Origin: Phycisphaerales bacterium
Lineage (GTDB): Bacteria > Planctomycetota > Phycisphaerae > Phycisphaerales > SM1A02
Assembly (NCBI GenBank): GCA_030748805.1
Contig: JASMLG010000062.1
Span: 1-46,645, forward strand
DNA length: 46,645 nt
Direction of reading: 5' to 3'
This document shows, piece by piece, positions 9,301 to 15,502 of this stretch. How positions within the stretch are numbered: position 1 is the stretch's first letter; each line of letters opens with the position of its first letter. The notes below the pieces were generated by a model. That model searched no databases. It was not told the DNA's origin and saw nothing but the letters and a program-made list of their open reading frames with translations. The translations under genes and the position numbers were made by a program.

Positions 9301-9876
9301 TGAATCAGCATTTCTAATTAAAATTCCCGCGCCACCTTTAGCGGGATCCGAACTGCCGTCTCGAATCCTGAATCCATCTAAGAGAGTGGCAGGATCTATG
9401 GTGCTTGCGATTGTTACAACATGCTTTGCATTGTCCGAGTTGTCCCCACCGGACTGATCGTCTTGCTGCAAGTCGCCGCTTAAAATTGTGATGTTTGTAA
9501 TTGGATTACGTTGTGAAAGGTTTGTTTCAGTTCCATCAAATCCTCCATAAACCGAAACACCATCAACGAGATTAAAACTTGCGTCACGAGGATCAGCTGT
9601 TCCACCAGTATCAGAAGGAAGATATGTTCCAGTTGCAACCCAAATTTGATCACCGATTGTGGCTGAATCAATTGCAAGTTCCAAATCATCAAAAGCCGTA
9701 TCCCACGTTTGTCCATCAGCAGAACCAGTTTGCGCAATGTTTACAAACCAAACTAATCCGCCTCTCTGTATTGGTCTATCTGGTTTTGCGTATGCAATTG
9801 AAACAGGAAACAAAATTGCTATGAGCAATAATATAGTTCCCTTTAATACCAGTTCTTTATTATTTAAGTTATGCAA
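6343..9876 (-). CDS. Secreted Pmp-like beta-helix / FG-GAP protein with dockerin-like C-terminus
   Basis: 1,177 aa from a TTG; no better start is obvious, and the next residues form a signal peptide (TILLLIAILFPVSIAYA). Residues of about 45-330 contain chlamydial Pmp-style repeats (GGAIYLEAS, GGAIEVGID, GGAIMNEGS, GGALASNSA with preceding FxxN/LxxN), typical of a right-handed beta-helix. About 450-700 is a beta-rich stretch starting VIWNTDDGSFSDPTNW. About 770-1120 holds FG-GAP/VCBS-like calcium-binding blades (DFDGVNGVDVAI, DFDGDGDIDLVVANF, DLNGDGRDDLITV, DLDNDGDQDIVV). The last 50 residues carry two dockerin-like loops (DFDVDGDVDISDLL and DLDGGGTVDVADLL), each followed by LIAAWG, ending in Cys. 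This ending is widespread in planctomycete exported proteins. A surface adhesin or matrix role is inferred. It is a paralogue of the next gene upstream. Confidence 0.85.
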   Translation of the reverse strand: MHNLNNKELVLKGTILLLIAILFPVSIAYAKPDRPIQRGGLVWFVNIAQTGSADGQTWDTAFDDLELAIDSATIGDQIWVATGTYLPSDTGGTADPRDASFNLVDGVSVYGGFDGTETNLSQRNPITNITILSGDLQQDDQSGGDNSDNAKHVVTIASTIDPATLLDGFRIRDGSSDPAKGGAGILIRNADSSVIKQCLFIGNNSATFGGAIYLEASTNISISTSWFNSNVSVEGGGAIEVGIDSDVSINSCNLIGNQSNTGGAIMNEGSIVLSNSFLYTNVADRGGALASNSAVGNCQVSNCTIAQNLALLTGGGVIIESGPISIMNTIVWGNQHLSGEDETAQIMISNTTYPIQIAYSCIQNMDSDLVGANNIVSNPRFFDLLGPDGERGTGDEDFRLLATSPCIDAADNTEVVGLYDLDGQPRFVDDPFTPDTGNGTVPIVDMGAYEYKPTGIADIGGIVIWNTDDGSFSDPTNWFPQRVPSTTDIALFNINGEAVVEVTENISVNAMVVTSGEISLRIPNIDISIDSYTNPLRILSFGDDSELEVSGENGRLIIPNGEIQIGGDDDDDDFDDFLEIDDGAELVVGMLRILDGGEFFGGVGAYGISADVRNTGGTIDPSSLEPGLMHLDGNYSSVPQDGTDPNAKGVMRFTFNDTSNSGYIHDVLDISGNATLGGVLGMQFQNNFEAIEGYIYTIITAGTMSGTFDTVWSTGLPANQFANWTSSTGIRGTPGGGIGSGNPITFDAPTSTALTGEPTEFVVADFDGVNGVDVAIAIPDSDPLTNGTVSVHLNNGVSGGIWQGFANATTTTVGINPVDIDADDFDGDGDIDLVVANFDDDTITTLFNDGSASFTLTNFATGDGPSSLAITNYVEDGTMLNDIAVGCSVANPAVISVMQNQSTPGLLGSSFNLTNSITIPNPTDIDPSDVDNNKDFDYVVLSGSGESVSVYEGNGNGGVMPGFTIGITLPSGSSPVSQVFGDLNGDGRDDLITVNNGDGSVSILRNTGSALDTPSTLSVGSFPEALTIKDLDNDGDQDIVVSVIGATSLQRELLIARNDTTVPETITLTDIGTPQASGYVPTLVSTGDFDADGFEDLVSITELVPLTGHTLPSLTVMINTTVITCSGDFDVDGDVDISDLLTLIAAWGATGGDEDLDGGGTVDVADLLILIAAWGSC

Positions 9877-10002
9877 AGTACATATATCTTCGTTCTACCA
9901 GATGTGCGAGTTGCGTCTAGTTCTCATAGATACAAGAATCGCATTGAAAGTCAATTGAAAAAGAGTAAAAAGGGGGTTTTGTTACATTATCGGAACATAA
10001 AA

Positions 10003-13000
10003 TCAAGGACAACTACCCCATCCTCCAACGACAGCGAGGATATCCGCAACGTCCACTACACCATCGTCATTGACATCAGCCGATGCATCGTCAGATCCCC
10101 ACGCGCCGATTATTGCCAAGATATCAGTAACCCCAACAGAACCATCGCCATCAACATCTGCGGGGCAATTAACCACAACTTCGGTGATATTGAAAAAGAC
10201 CGAGATAGCGGGGGTGTTATTAGCATTAAGTGGGTTTAAATCAATGATGCTTATAATATCTTCAAGTCCATCTTGATCGAAATCACCATGTTCAACCATA
10301 ATTGGTTCACTACCAGTACCAGTTGCGTCACCTTCAGAAAGTACAACTGTTCCTTCTGAATCGTTTCTTATCACTACAAGTTCTCTACTTCCAGATACAT
10401 CTCCAATTTGCGAAACAACAAAATCCTCATCATTGTCATTATCGAAATCATAAACTGTTAAAGAATGTGGGCTTGAGCCAACAGAAAATGTTGAAGCGTT
10501 TCCTAAATCATTTCCGCTTCCAAGTAGAAGGCTAAGCGTTCCATTACCACCATTGACAGTAATAGCATCTGGAATGCCATCTCCATTTACATCAGCAAAT
10601 TCTAACTCTGTTGGGTCACTTCCAGTTGGTAGAGGGTTTCCAGTAACGAATATTGGCGGCGTGCTACCAGTTCCTGTTCCATCCAAGACCCTAACTTCAC
10701 TACCTGAAAGTATGACGTAATCGAAGTCCTTATTGTTGTCGACATCAGAAGGATCAATGTCAGCTGGATTTGGAATAGAAATAGAATTGATATGCGTAAA
10801 AGTAATTGATCGCGAACCAAGTGAAGAAGTGTTTTTAAGAATAGAGGCATTAAAAGAATCGCAAGCAACAACAATATCATCTAGTGCCAAGCCATCATCC
10901 ATAGTGTAGTCAGCAACAGCAATATATAGCGGTCCAGAATCAGTTGACACATCTGTTTTTGTAAAGGTTCCTAAATTGTCGTTTGAAAGGATGGAAACAG
11001 AATCGCTACCGTTATTTGCAACAACTAAATCGTTTGCAGAACCATCATCATTAAAGTCACCAACTTCGATATCCACTGGGTCAATACCAACAAGTATTGG
11101 GGCATTTTCAGTGAAACCCTGCCACACTCCTCCACTCATGCCGTTGTTTATCAAAAGCACTACATTTCCAGCTGCGCCACCTACATTTTGGACAGACATT
11201 GCGACATCGAAATCCTTGTCGCCATCAAAGTCCGCTACAACCATATCAGTAGGTTCATTTGTTGACAAAGCAACTGATGCTCCAGAATCAAACAAAATTG
11301 GACCTGTAGTTTCGATAACAACCTCATCGCCGCCACGCAGACCGTTTATACCGTCCCATCTGATTTTGAGATTTGATGCTAAGCCCTGGCAGTAAATATT
11401 CGTAACTTCTCCGGTTGCTGAACCCGCTACTTCAATAAGATTAAAAGAATCAAATTCAGTGGGTGTATAGTCATCATCGAAGAACAAATTAATAGAACAG
11501 TTTAATTCAGCGTTACCCTGCACCTCAAGGGAATCAAAGTCGGAATTAGCGTTTGTCCCCTGAATATCGAAATGGAGTGAACCAACCGGATGTTTGTGAG
11601 AAGAACCATTTTCCTGATGTTTTAAATCACCTTGAATTATCATTTTTCCTATTCCACGTCCACCAGGATGTAGTTCGCCACTCTCATTTATTAGTTCACC
11701 ATAACCAAGATAGCAGTAACCGTCGAGATTAAACTTACTACCATCACCAAGCCACATGCCATCGTATGCACTTAGGTATAGATTATCTTTTAAGGTTAAA
11801 TCACCACCAAATAATTTTATTTCTGTGTTTGATGTAACATTTCCAATACCCTTAAAAGTTGCGGATGCATCAAGATAAGGCGATCCAATTCTTAGAGAAT
11901 TCAATAAATTTAGTTCAACATTGAGCAAATCGTATATTACATCACCTTCTGTAATAATCAGATCCTGAATATATGTTGATTGTCCCAATGTTACATTAGA
12001 ATCACTCCAATTAAACAATGTTCTACTTTGAGCGTTAGGGGTTCCTGATGGAAGCCAATTTTCTGGATCGGAAAACAAATTACTATTATTAGCAGTCCAA
12101 ATATAGACACCATTGCTATTAGGCACATGTTCATAGGCGCCCATGTCAACAACTAGGCCACCATTTGAGTTGTTTCCCGTGTCAACAGTATATGGGTCAT
12201 CTAACAGTCGATCGCTAAAATCAAGATCCAAAGAGCTGTAAACATAATCGCTATCTCCAGCATCAATACATGGTGATTGTTGTAGCAAACGGAAATCCTC
12301 ATCTCCTGTGCCTGGCTCACCATCGCTGCCAAATTCATCCATAAAGATTGGATAGGTACTTATGTTTCCAACACCAGAATTAGAACCGTTCTGAATACAG
12401 TTGTAACGGCTCATCACTTCCGCACTATTGTCATAATAAATCTGACTATTATTGCCATTGACATCTTCATTACCCCAGAAGATATTGTTTATTGCGGTTG
12501 CCGTCGAATTTTGACCAATAAGTAAACCGCCAACAAAATCTGCACTATTTTGAACAACCGTATTGCTATATAAGTCTATCTGATACTCAGCAAAGATGGC
12601 ACCACCATTGCCGGAATTATTGCCAATCAATAAACAGTTATCAACTTTAGTGATCCCAGAAGAATAGATTCCCCCACCACGATATACGGCATTGTTACCA
12701 GAAATAATGCAGTGACTTAGTGAAAGTTCGCAGTGTTCGGTGTCTATGCCAATAGCACCGCCATAGTCAGCAGAGTTGCCAGCGAAATAACATCCTCGAA
12801 TTCTTGGATTTGCAGTAGAACCAAGACCATAATTTGTAATTAAAACGCCGCCTCCAGTCAACTCATTGGACCCGCCATTTGCATTGCCTTTAACAATGCG
12901 AACGCCATCAAGGAGGAGTGGGCTTCCTGAGAGATTATCAATGGTTACAACGTGATATACATTTTCACTATTGTCTCCACCGGAATCATCATCGCTATTG

Positions 13001-13779
13001 ATATCTCCAGTTAAAAATACACGGTATAAATTCGGCATTCTTTCAGAAACATTTGATTCGTTACCAAAAAATCCACCATAGATTTCAACTCCCGAAGACA
13101 ATCTATAACTTGCTTTTCTAGGGTCAGTGCTTCCGTCAAGATCAGTTGGAGTATATACACCCTCTGCAATCCAAATTTGATCACCGCTAACAGCAACATC
13201 CAAGGCGTCCTGTAAATCAGTGAATGCAGATGCCCAGTCAGTGCCGTTACCGGGCGCGAGGTTGTCAACATCAACGTACCAAATATCACTGCCTCCACCA
13301 GAGGATGGGTCGATAGTAAGTGTTCCTGGACCAAAATCACCACCATAACCACCTATGCGAATGTAGTAGACGGTACCTGCGGTGAGTGTGAAATTAATGG
13401 TCGAGAAATAAGCTTGGCAACCTCCACCTCCTCCAGATTGGTCATCCCCGTTACACGCGATTTGGTTTGTGCAACTTGTCTTATAAAGCACCATAGATGT
13501 GTCGTAACTCGATGGGTCGCAAGTAGTGAGTGTATGTGTACCAGTTGTTGTAGGTACATATTTAAACCAGATGTCTTGGCTGTTGTTCCAATTGAGATAT
13601 GTGCCTAGGCACATGGACTCATCTGGTTCTGGTGTACTTGGAGTCGCATCTGTTGTATCAAAAGAATTTGCACCATCAATTGCAATAAATGGGTAACTGC
13701 ATTCGTCACCTTGATATTGTCCCAAGGCGACGCTAGGTAAGCACAGAAGTGCAACAAGTAATAATAGTATTTTTGACAT
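10003..13779 (-). CDS. Secreted PPC-like / Pmp beta-helix / FG-GAP protein with dockerin-like C-terminus
   Basis: About 1,258 aa from ATG 13779, preceded by AAGG at 8-nt spacing; a TTG at 13800 would add seven residues. Signal peptide MSKILLLLVALLCLPSVALG. Residues of about 22-160 resemble a bacterial pre-peptidase C-terminal-like beta domain with paired cysteines (DIWFKYVPTTTGTHTLTTC; GTVYYIRIGG). A Pmp-like beta-helix follows (GGGVLITNYG, GGAIGIDTE, GGGIYSSG, GGAIFAEY), then a beta-rich region, seven-blade-like FG-GAP repeats (DFDGDKDFDVAM, DFNDDGSANDLVVANN, DVNGDGIPDAITV, DFDNDNDEDFVV) and a dockerin-like doublet (DVDGDGSVGVTDIL, DVNDDGVVDVADIL). Compared with the downstream paralogue it has the extra N-terminal domain. 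The segment DPSDVDNNKDFDYV is identical in both proteins, so they arose by tandem duplication. Confidence 0.88.
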   Translation of the reverse strand: MSKILLLLVALLCLPSVALGQYQGDECSYPFIAIDGANSFDTTDATPSTPEPDESMCLGTYLNWNNSQDIWFKYVPTTTGTHTLTTCDPSSYDTSMVLYKTSCTNQIACNGDDQSGGGGGCQAYFSTINFTLTAGTVYYIRIGGYGGDFGPGTLTIDPSSGGGSDIWYVDVDNLAPGNGTDWASAFTDLQDALDVAVSGDQIWIAEGVYTPTDLDGSTDPRKASYRLSSGVEIYGGFFGNESNVSERMPNLYRVFLTGDINSDDDSGGDNSENVYHVVTIDNLSGSPLLLDGVRIVKGNANGGSNELTGGGVLITNYGLGSTANPRIRGCYFAGNSADYGGAIGIDTEHCELSLSHCIISGNNAVYRGGGIYSSGITKVDNCLLIGNNSGNGGAIFAEYQIDLYSNTVVQNSADFVGGLLIGQNSTATAINNIFWGNEDVNGNNSQIYYDNSAEVMSRYNCIQNGSNSGVGNISTYPIFMDEFGSDGEPGTGDEDFRLLQQSPCIDAGDSDYVYSSLDLDFSDRLLDDPYTVDTGNNSNGGLVVDMGAYEHVPNSNGVYIWTANNSNLFSDPENWLPSGTPNAQSRTLFNWSDSNVTLGQSTYIQDLIITEGDVIYDLLNVELNLLNSLRIGSPYLDASATFKGIGNVTSNTEIKLFGGDLTLKDNLYLSAYDGMWLGDGSKFNLDGYCYLGYGELINESGELHPGGRGIGKMIIQGDLKHQENGSSHKHPVGSLHFDIQGTNANSDFDSLEVQGNAELNCSINLFFDDDYTPTEFDSFNLIEVAGSATGEVTNIYCQGLASNLKIRWDGINGLRGGDEVVIETTGPILFDSGASVALSTNEPTDMVVADFDGDKDFDVAMSVQNVGGAAGNVVLLINNGMSGGVWQGFTENAPILVGIDPVDIEVGDFNDDGSANDLVVANNGSDSVSILSNDNLGTFTKTDVSTDSGPLYIAVADYTMDDGLALDDIVVACDSFNASILKNTSSLGSRSITFTHINSISIPNPADIDPSDVDNNKDFDYVILSGSEVRVLDGTGTGSTPPIFVTGNPLPTGSDPTELEFADVNGDGIPDAITVNGGNGTLSLLLGSGNDLGNASTFSVGSSPHSLTVYDFDNDNDEDFVVSQIGDVSGSRELVVIRNDSEGTVVLSEGDATGTGSEPIMVEHGDFDQDGLEDIISIIDLNPLNANNTPAISVFFNITEVVVNCPADVDGDGSVGVTDILAIIGAWGSDDASADVNDDGVVDVADILAVVGGWGSCP

Positions 13780-13889
13780 CTTTCTCGCCTTTGTATTCAA
13801 TCCAAGTACTGGTCATACGTCATACGCTGATAGGACACAACTTTTCACTATGCCACATAATTGATTCAAAATCTATAAAAAACTGCTTA

Positions 13890-14033
13890 CTACTTGTTTT
13901 TTTTTCTTTTTACCGTCTGATAGGTGCAAAAAACGGTGGTCACCTTACAGGTAGCGATTGCTCTTCTTGGCGATTCTTGCTGGACTTCGTAGACAACGCT
14001 CATGCCATCTGAGCCGATGACTTGTTTGATTGT
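13890..14033 (-). pseudogene. Decayed fragment of a Hanks-type Ser/Thr protein kinase (glycine-rich loop)
   Basis: Between stop codons, the minus strand encodes TIKQVIGSDGMSVVYEVQQ, then ESPRRAIATCKV. This matches the first kinase subdomains as usually seen in planctomycete Pkn proteins: the consensus G-x-G-G-M-G-V-V-Y-E-A-x-Q-x-S-P-R-R-x-V-A-L-K-V. Here the glycine loop is eroded (GSDGMS) and VALKV has become IATCKV. There is no proper start codon, and after about 30 kinase-like residues the frame turns into Lys-rich low complexity and stops. I read it as a remnant, not a functional gene. It abuts the hairpin array. Confidence 0.5.
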
Positions 14034-14068
14034 TTAGTTGCCTACTTTGAGAACACAAGGGTGACAGG

Positions 14069-14110
14069 ATTTGTCGCCACTTTCAGCGAATGCTGACAGT
14101 GCCGCCAAAT
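14069..14110 (-). repeat. Array hairpin, 19-nt arms (copy 1 of the GNRA-like hairpin)
   Basis: Arms 14069-14087 and 14092-14110 around GAAT. Pairing is nearly complete, with a few mismatches. It is homologous to 14385-14426 and follows a tRNA T-arm fragment. Confidence 0.6.
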
Positions 14111-14122
14111 CAGTCACGAAGA

Positions 14123-14182
14123 TTTTGAGAGCCATTGGTAGTGGCGGGCAGTATGCTCTTTCACTGCCAATGGTTCTCAAAA
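14123..14182 (-). repeat. Array hairpin, 16-nt arms with one mismatch
   Basis: TTTTGAGAGCCATTGG (14123-14138) pairs with CCAATGGTTCTCAAAA (14167-14182), with 28 nt between. It occupies the same module position as the hairpin at 14444-14494 but with an unrelated stem sequence. Confidence 0.65.
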
Positions 14183-14214
14183 GATTCCAAGACGCGAGTG
14201 AAACGAGCGGCTTA

Positions 14215-14235
14215 CCGACTTTATGATAAAGTCGG
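14215..14235 (-). repeat. Array hairpin next to a tRNA 3'-end fragment
   Basis: CCGACTTTAT, one base, ATAAAGTCGG. It sits next to the tRNA-end copy at 14236, just as the 21-bp hairpin at 14532-14577 sits next to the real tRNA-Pro end. Confidence 0.65.
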
Positions 14236-14251
14236 GGTGACAGGATTTGAA

Positions 14252-14317
14252 CTTTGCTTGCAAAGACCAAGTATCCAATGGCTGCTTTGCAGCCATATCC
14301 GTGTGCAAAGCACACGG
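14252..14317 (-). repeat. Three short perfect hairpins in series
   Basis: CTTTGC-TT-GCAAAG (14252-14265), ATGGCTGC-TTT-GCAGCCAT (14278-14296) and CCGTGTGC-AAA-GCACACGG (14299-14317). Loops of two or three bases and the close packing suggest selection for structure or a palindromic repeat family. Confidence 0.6.
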
Positions 14318-14330
14318 AATCACACCGATT

Positions 14331-14367
14331 GAAAAATCCCCTCGGATGTTTACATCCATAGGGGATT
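14331..14367 (-). terminator. Hairpin with T-run inside the array
   Basis: On the minus strand AATCCCC (14367-14361) pairs with GGGGATT (14341-14335), with an inner GGATG-TAAA-CATCC stem, followed by TTTTTC. It resembles an intrinsic terminator for transcription coming from tRNA-Pro. Confidence 0.5.
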
Positions 14368-14384
14368 AAAATCGCATTAACAGG

Positions 14385-14426
14385 ATTTGTCGCCACTGTC
14401 AGCGAAAGCTGACAGTGCCGCCAAAT
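14385..14426 (-). repeat. Array hairpin with GAAA loop (copy 2)
   Basis: Arms 14385-14403 and 14408-14426 around GAAA; the inner ten base pairs (CACTGTCAGC/GCTGACAGTG) are perfect, and two mismatches lie further out. Homologous to 14069-14110. Confidence 0.65.
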
Positions 14427-14443
14427 TCAGTCACTGTGGGCGA

Positions 14444-14494
14444 AAGATTACAGGGAATGGACGGGCGCTTCGCTCTTACATTCCCTGTAATCTT
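14444..14494 (-). repeat. Array hairpin, 16-bp perfect stem
   Basis: AAGATTACAGGGAATG (14444-14459) pairs exactly with 14479-14494 across a 19-nt loop. It is the module equivalent of 14123-14182, with a different stem sequence but some shared loop bases (GCGGGC/GGGCGC-like). Confidence 0.65.
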
Positions 14495-14531
14495 GAGAAC
14501 ACAAGGTCGTGAGCGAAGCGAGCGACCTTAC

Positions 14532-14649
<118 letters not shown>

Positions 14650-14665
14650 CGATTGCGGACGCGGC

Positions 14666-14671
14666 ATTCTA
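14666..14671 (-). promoter_or_regulatory. -10-like box TAGAAT for tRNA-Pro
   Basis: Minus-strand TAGAAT lies 16 nt before the mature tRNA 5' end. A TTGACC overlaps the nuoA stop, but the spacer is only 13 nt, so the -35 is doubtful. Confidence 0.3.
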
Positions 14672-14686
14672 CTACAAATTACTGGG

Positions 14687-15064
14687 TCAATCCCAGTTGA
14701 AAACACCCTTTTTCCACGCGTATATGTACGCCACTATAGATGTGCCAAGGAAGAAAAGGATTCTGCCGAGGAATAAAGTCGCTTCTTCACTTCCTTGAGC
14801 GAGTTGAGAAAAATCAACTGCCCACGGATAAAGGAAGATAATTTCTATATCAAAGACAAGAAAAGTTATGGCTAAGATGTAAAACCGAATATTGAATCGT
14901 TTTCTTGCAGTCCCGATTGGATCCATCCCTGACTCATAAATAGAGTCCTTTATCTCCCCAGACCTCTTTGGTCCAAGCAGACTAGACGCAACAATATTGA
15001 TTACTCCAAAGCCGACCGCCATCACGATTATTAGTAGAACGGGTAGGTAATTAGTGAAGTCCAT
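14687..15064 (-). CDS. nuoA: NADH-quinone oxidoreductase subunit A
   Basis: 125 aa from ATG 15064, chosen because TACAAT ends 7 nt upstream and the protein then begins MDFTNYLPVLLIIVM as expected for NuoA; a GTG at 15115 with a GGAG upstream would add 17 residues. Three membrane segments are visible (about 6-27, 63-83, 94-114). The conserved NuoA features are present: LLGPKR, the loop YESGMDPIGTARKRFNIRFY, and FDIEIIFLYPWA with acidic residues in TM2. NuoA is a small membrane subunit of complex I that borders the quinone chamber. The usual nuoB-N neighbours are absent here; the next feature downstream is tRNA-Pro, so the other subunits must lie elsewhere. Confidence 0.93.
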   Translation of the reverse strand: MDFTNYLPVLLIIVMAVGFGVINIVASSLLGPKRSGEIKDSIYESGMDPIGTARKRFNIRFYILAITFLVFDIEIIFLYPWAVDFSQLAQGSEEATLFLGRILFFLGTSIVAYIYAWKKGVFNWD

Positions 15065-15071
15065 GAGTGGG

Positions 15072-15077
15072 ATTGTA
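15072..15077 (-). promoter_or_regulatory. -10-like box TACAAT before nuoA
   Basis: It ends 7 nt before ATG 15064 on the minus strand, which predicts a leaderless nuoA mRNA. No good -35 is seen. Confidence 0.4.
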
Positions 15078-15219
15078 TCAAATACGAAACTAGTGAGGTG
15101 CAGGAAATCTAGCACTAGGAATTATCTCCAAGAGTTAACATCTTATGTGTACCTCAACTCTATGTGGTGCTGCCTTTTCACTTTGAAATGACAGCCACAT
15201 TTGTCTAGTGCCTTGACAT

Positions 15220-15259
15220 AAAAAACCCCCTGAGCCGGTGGTGGGTCCGACTCAGGGGG
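15220..15259 (-). terminator. Intrinsic terminator downstream of nrdJ and the small ORF
   Basis: On the minus strand CCCCCTGAG (15259-15251) pairs with CTCAGGGGG (15234-15226) and is followed by TTTTTT. A second perfect hairpin (GAAGTTTCC-AAA-GGAAACTTC, 15271-15291) lies just before it in transcription order. Confidence 0.85.
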
Positions 15260-15306
15260 AGGGAAGAGAAGAAGTTTCCAAAGGAAACTTCAAAGGGTCG
15301 CTCAGG

Positions 15307-15459
15307 TCATCCTTGATCTGGGCGAAGAGCACAATTGAAAGAGACGTATTCTCCGACCATGGTGTTCCATGCGAGAATGGAACATGATGACTTCACCGTT
15401 CCATCGGCAAAACCATCTAGCAAGTGGTTCCTTCCTCTTACTTGAACATAATCAGTCAT
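15307..15459 (-). pseudogene. Small ORF resembling the C-terminal tail of a formylglycine-generating-enzyme (SUMF1) domain
   Basis: A 50-aa ORF starts at ATG 15459 with GAGG 8 nt upstream and ends 15 nt before the hairpin and terminator. Its sequence (MTDYVQVRGRNHLLDGF..., WNTMVGEYVSFNCALRPDQG) follows the spacing of the last FGE/SUMF1 segment: R-G-G-S-x-L ... N-x-P ... G-F-R-x-A. The diagnostic GGS and GFR are altered to GRN and SFN. Upstream in frame come a stop and then WELLEATR, which recalls the preceding GNVWEW motif. I favour a decayed fragment, but a translated small gene is possible because the SD and terminator are well placed. The resemblance is by eye only. Confidence 0.35.
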
Positions 15460-15502
15460 CCGTGTTGCCTCTAACAATTCCCATCAAGTTCTCTCCAATT
15501 TC

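Noticed and set aside
14034..14396. Protein-coding ORFs of 60-120 aa over the hairpin array
   Set aside because: Their frames simply run through inverted repeats and tRNA-end copies; residues such as FKSCHPD repeat because the DNA repeats. No family resemblance or SD.
15271..15291. Second terminator
   Set aside because: The GAAGTTTCC hairpin lacks a T-run; it is probably an accessory stem before the real terminator at 15220-15259.
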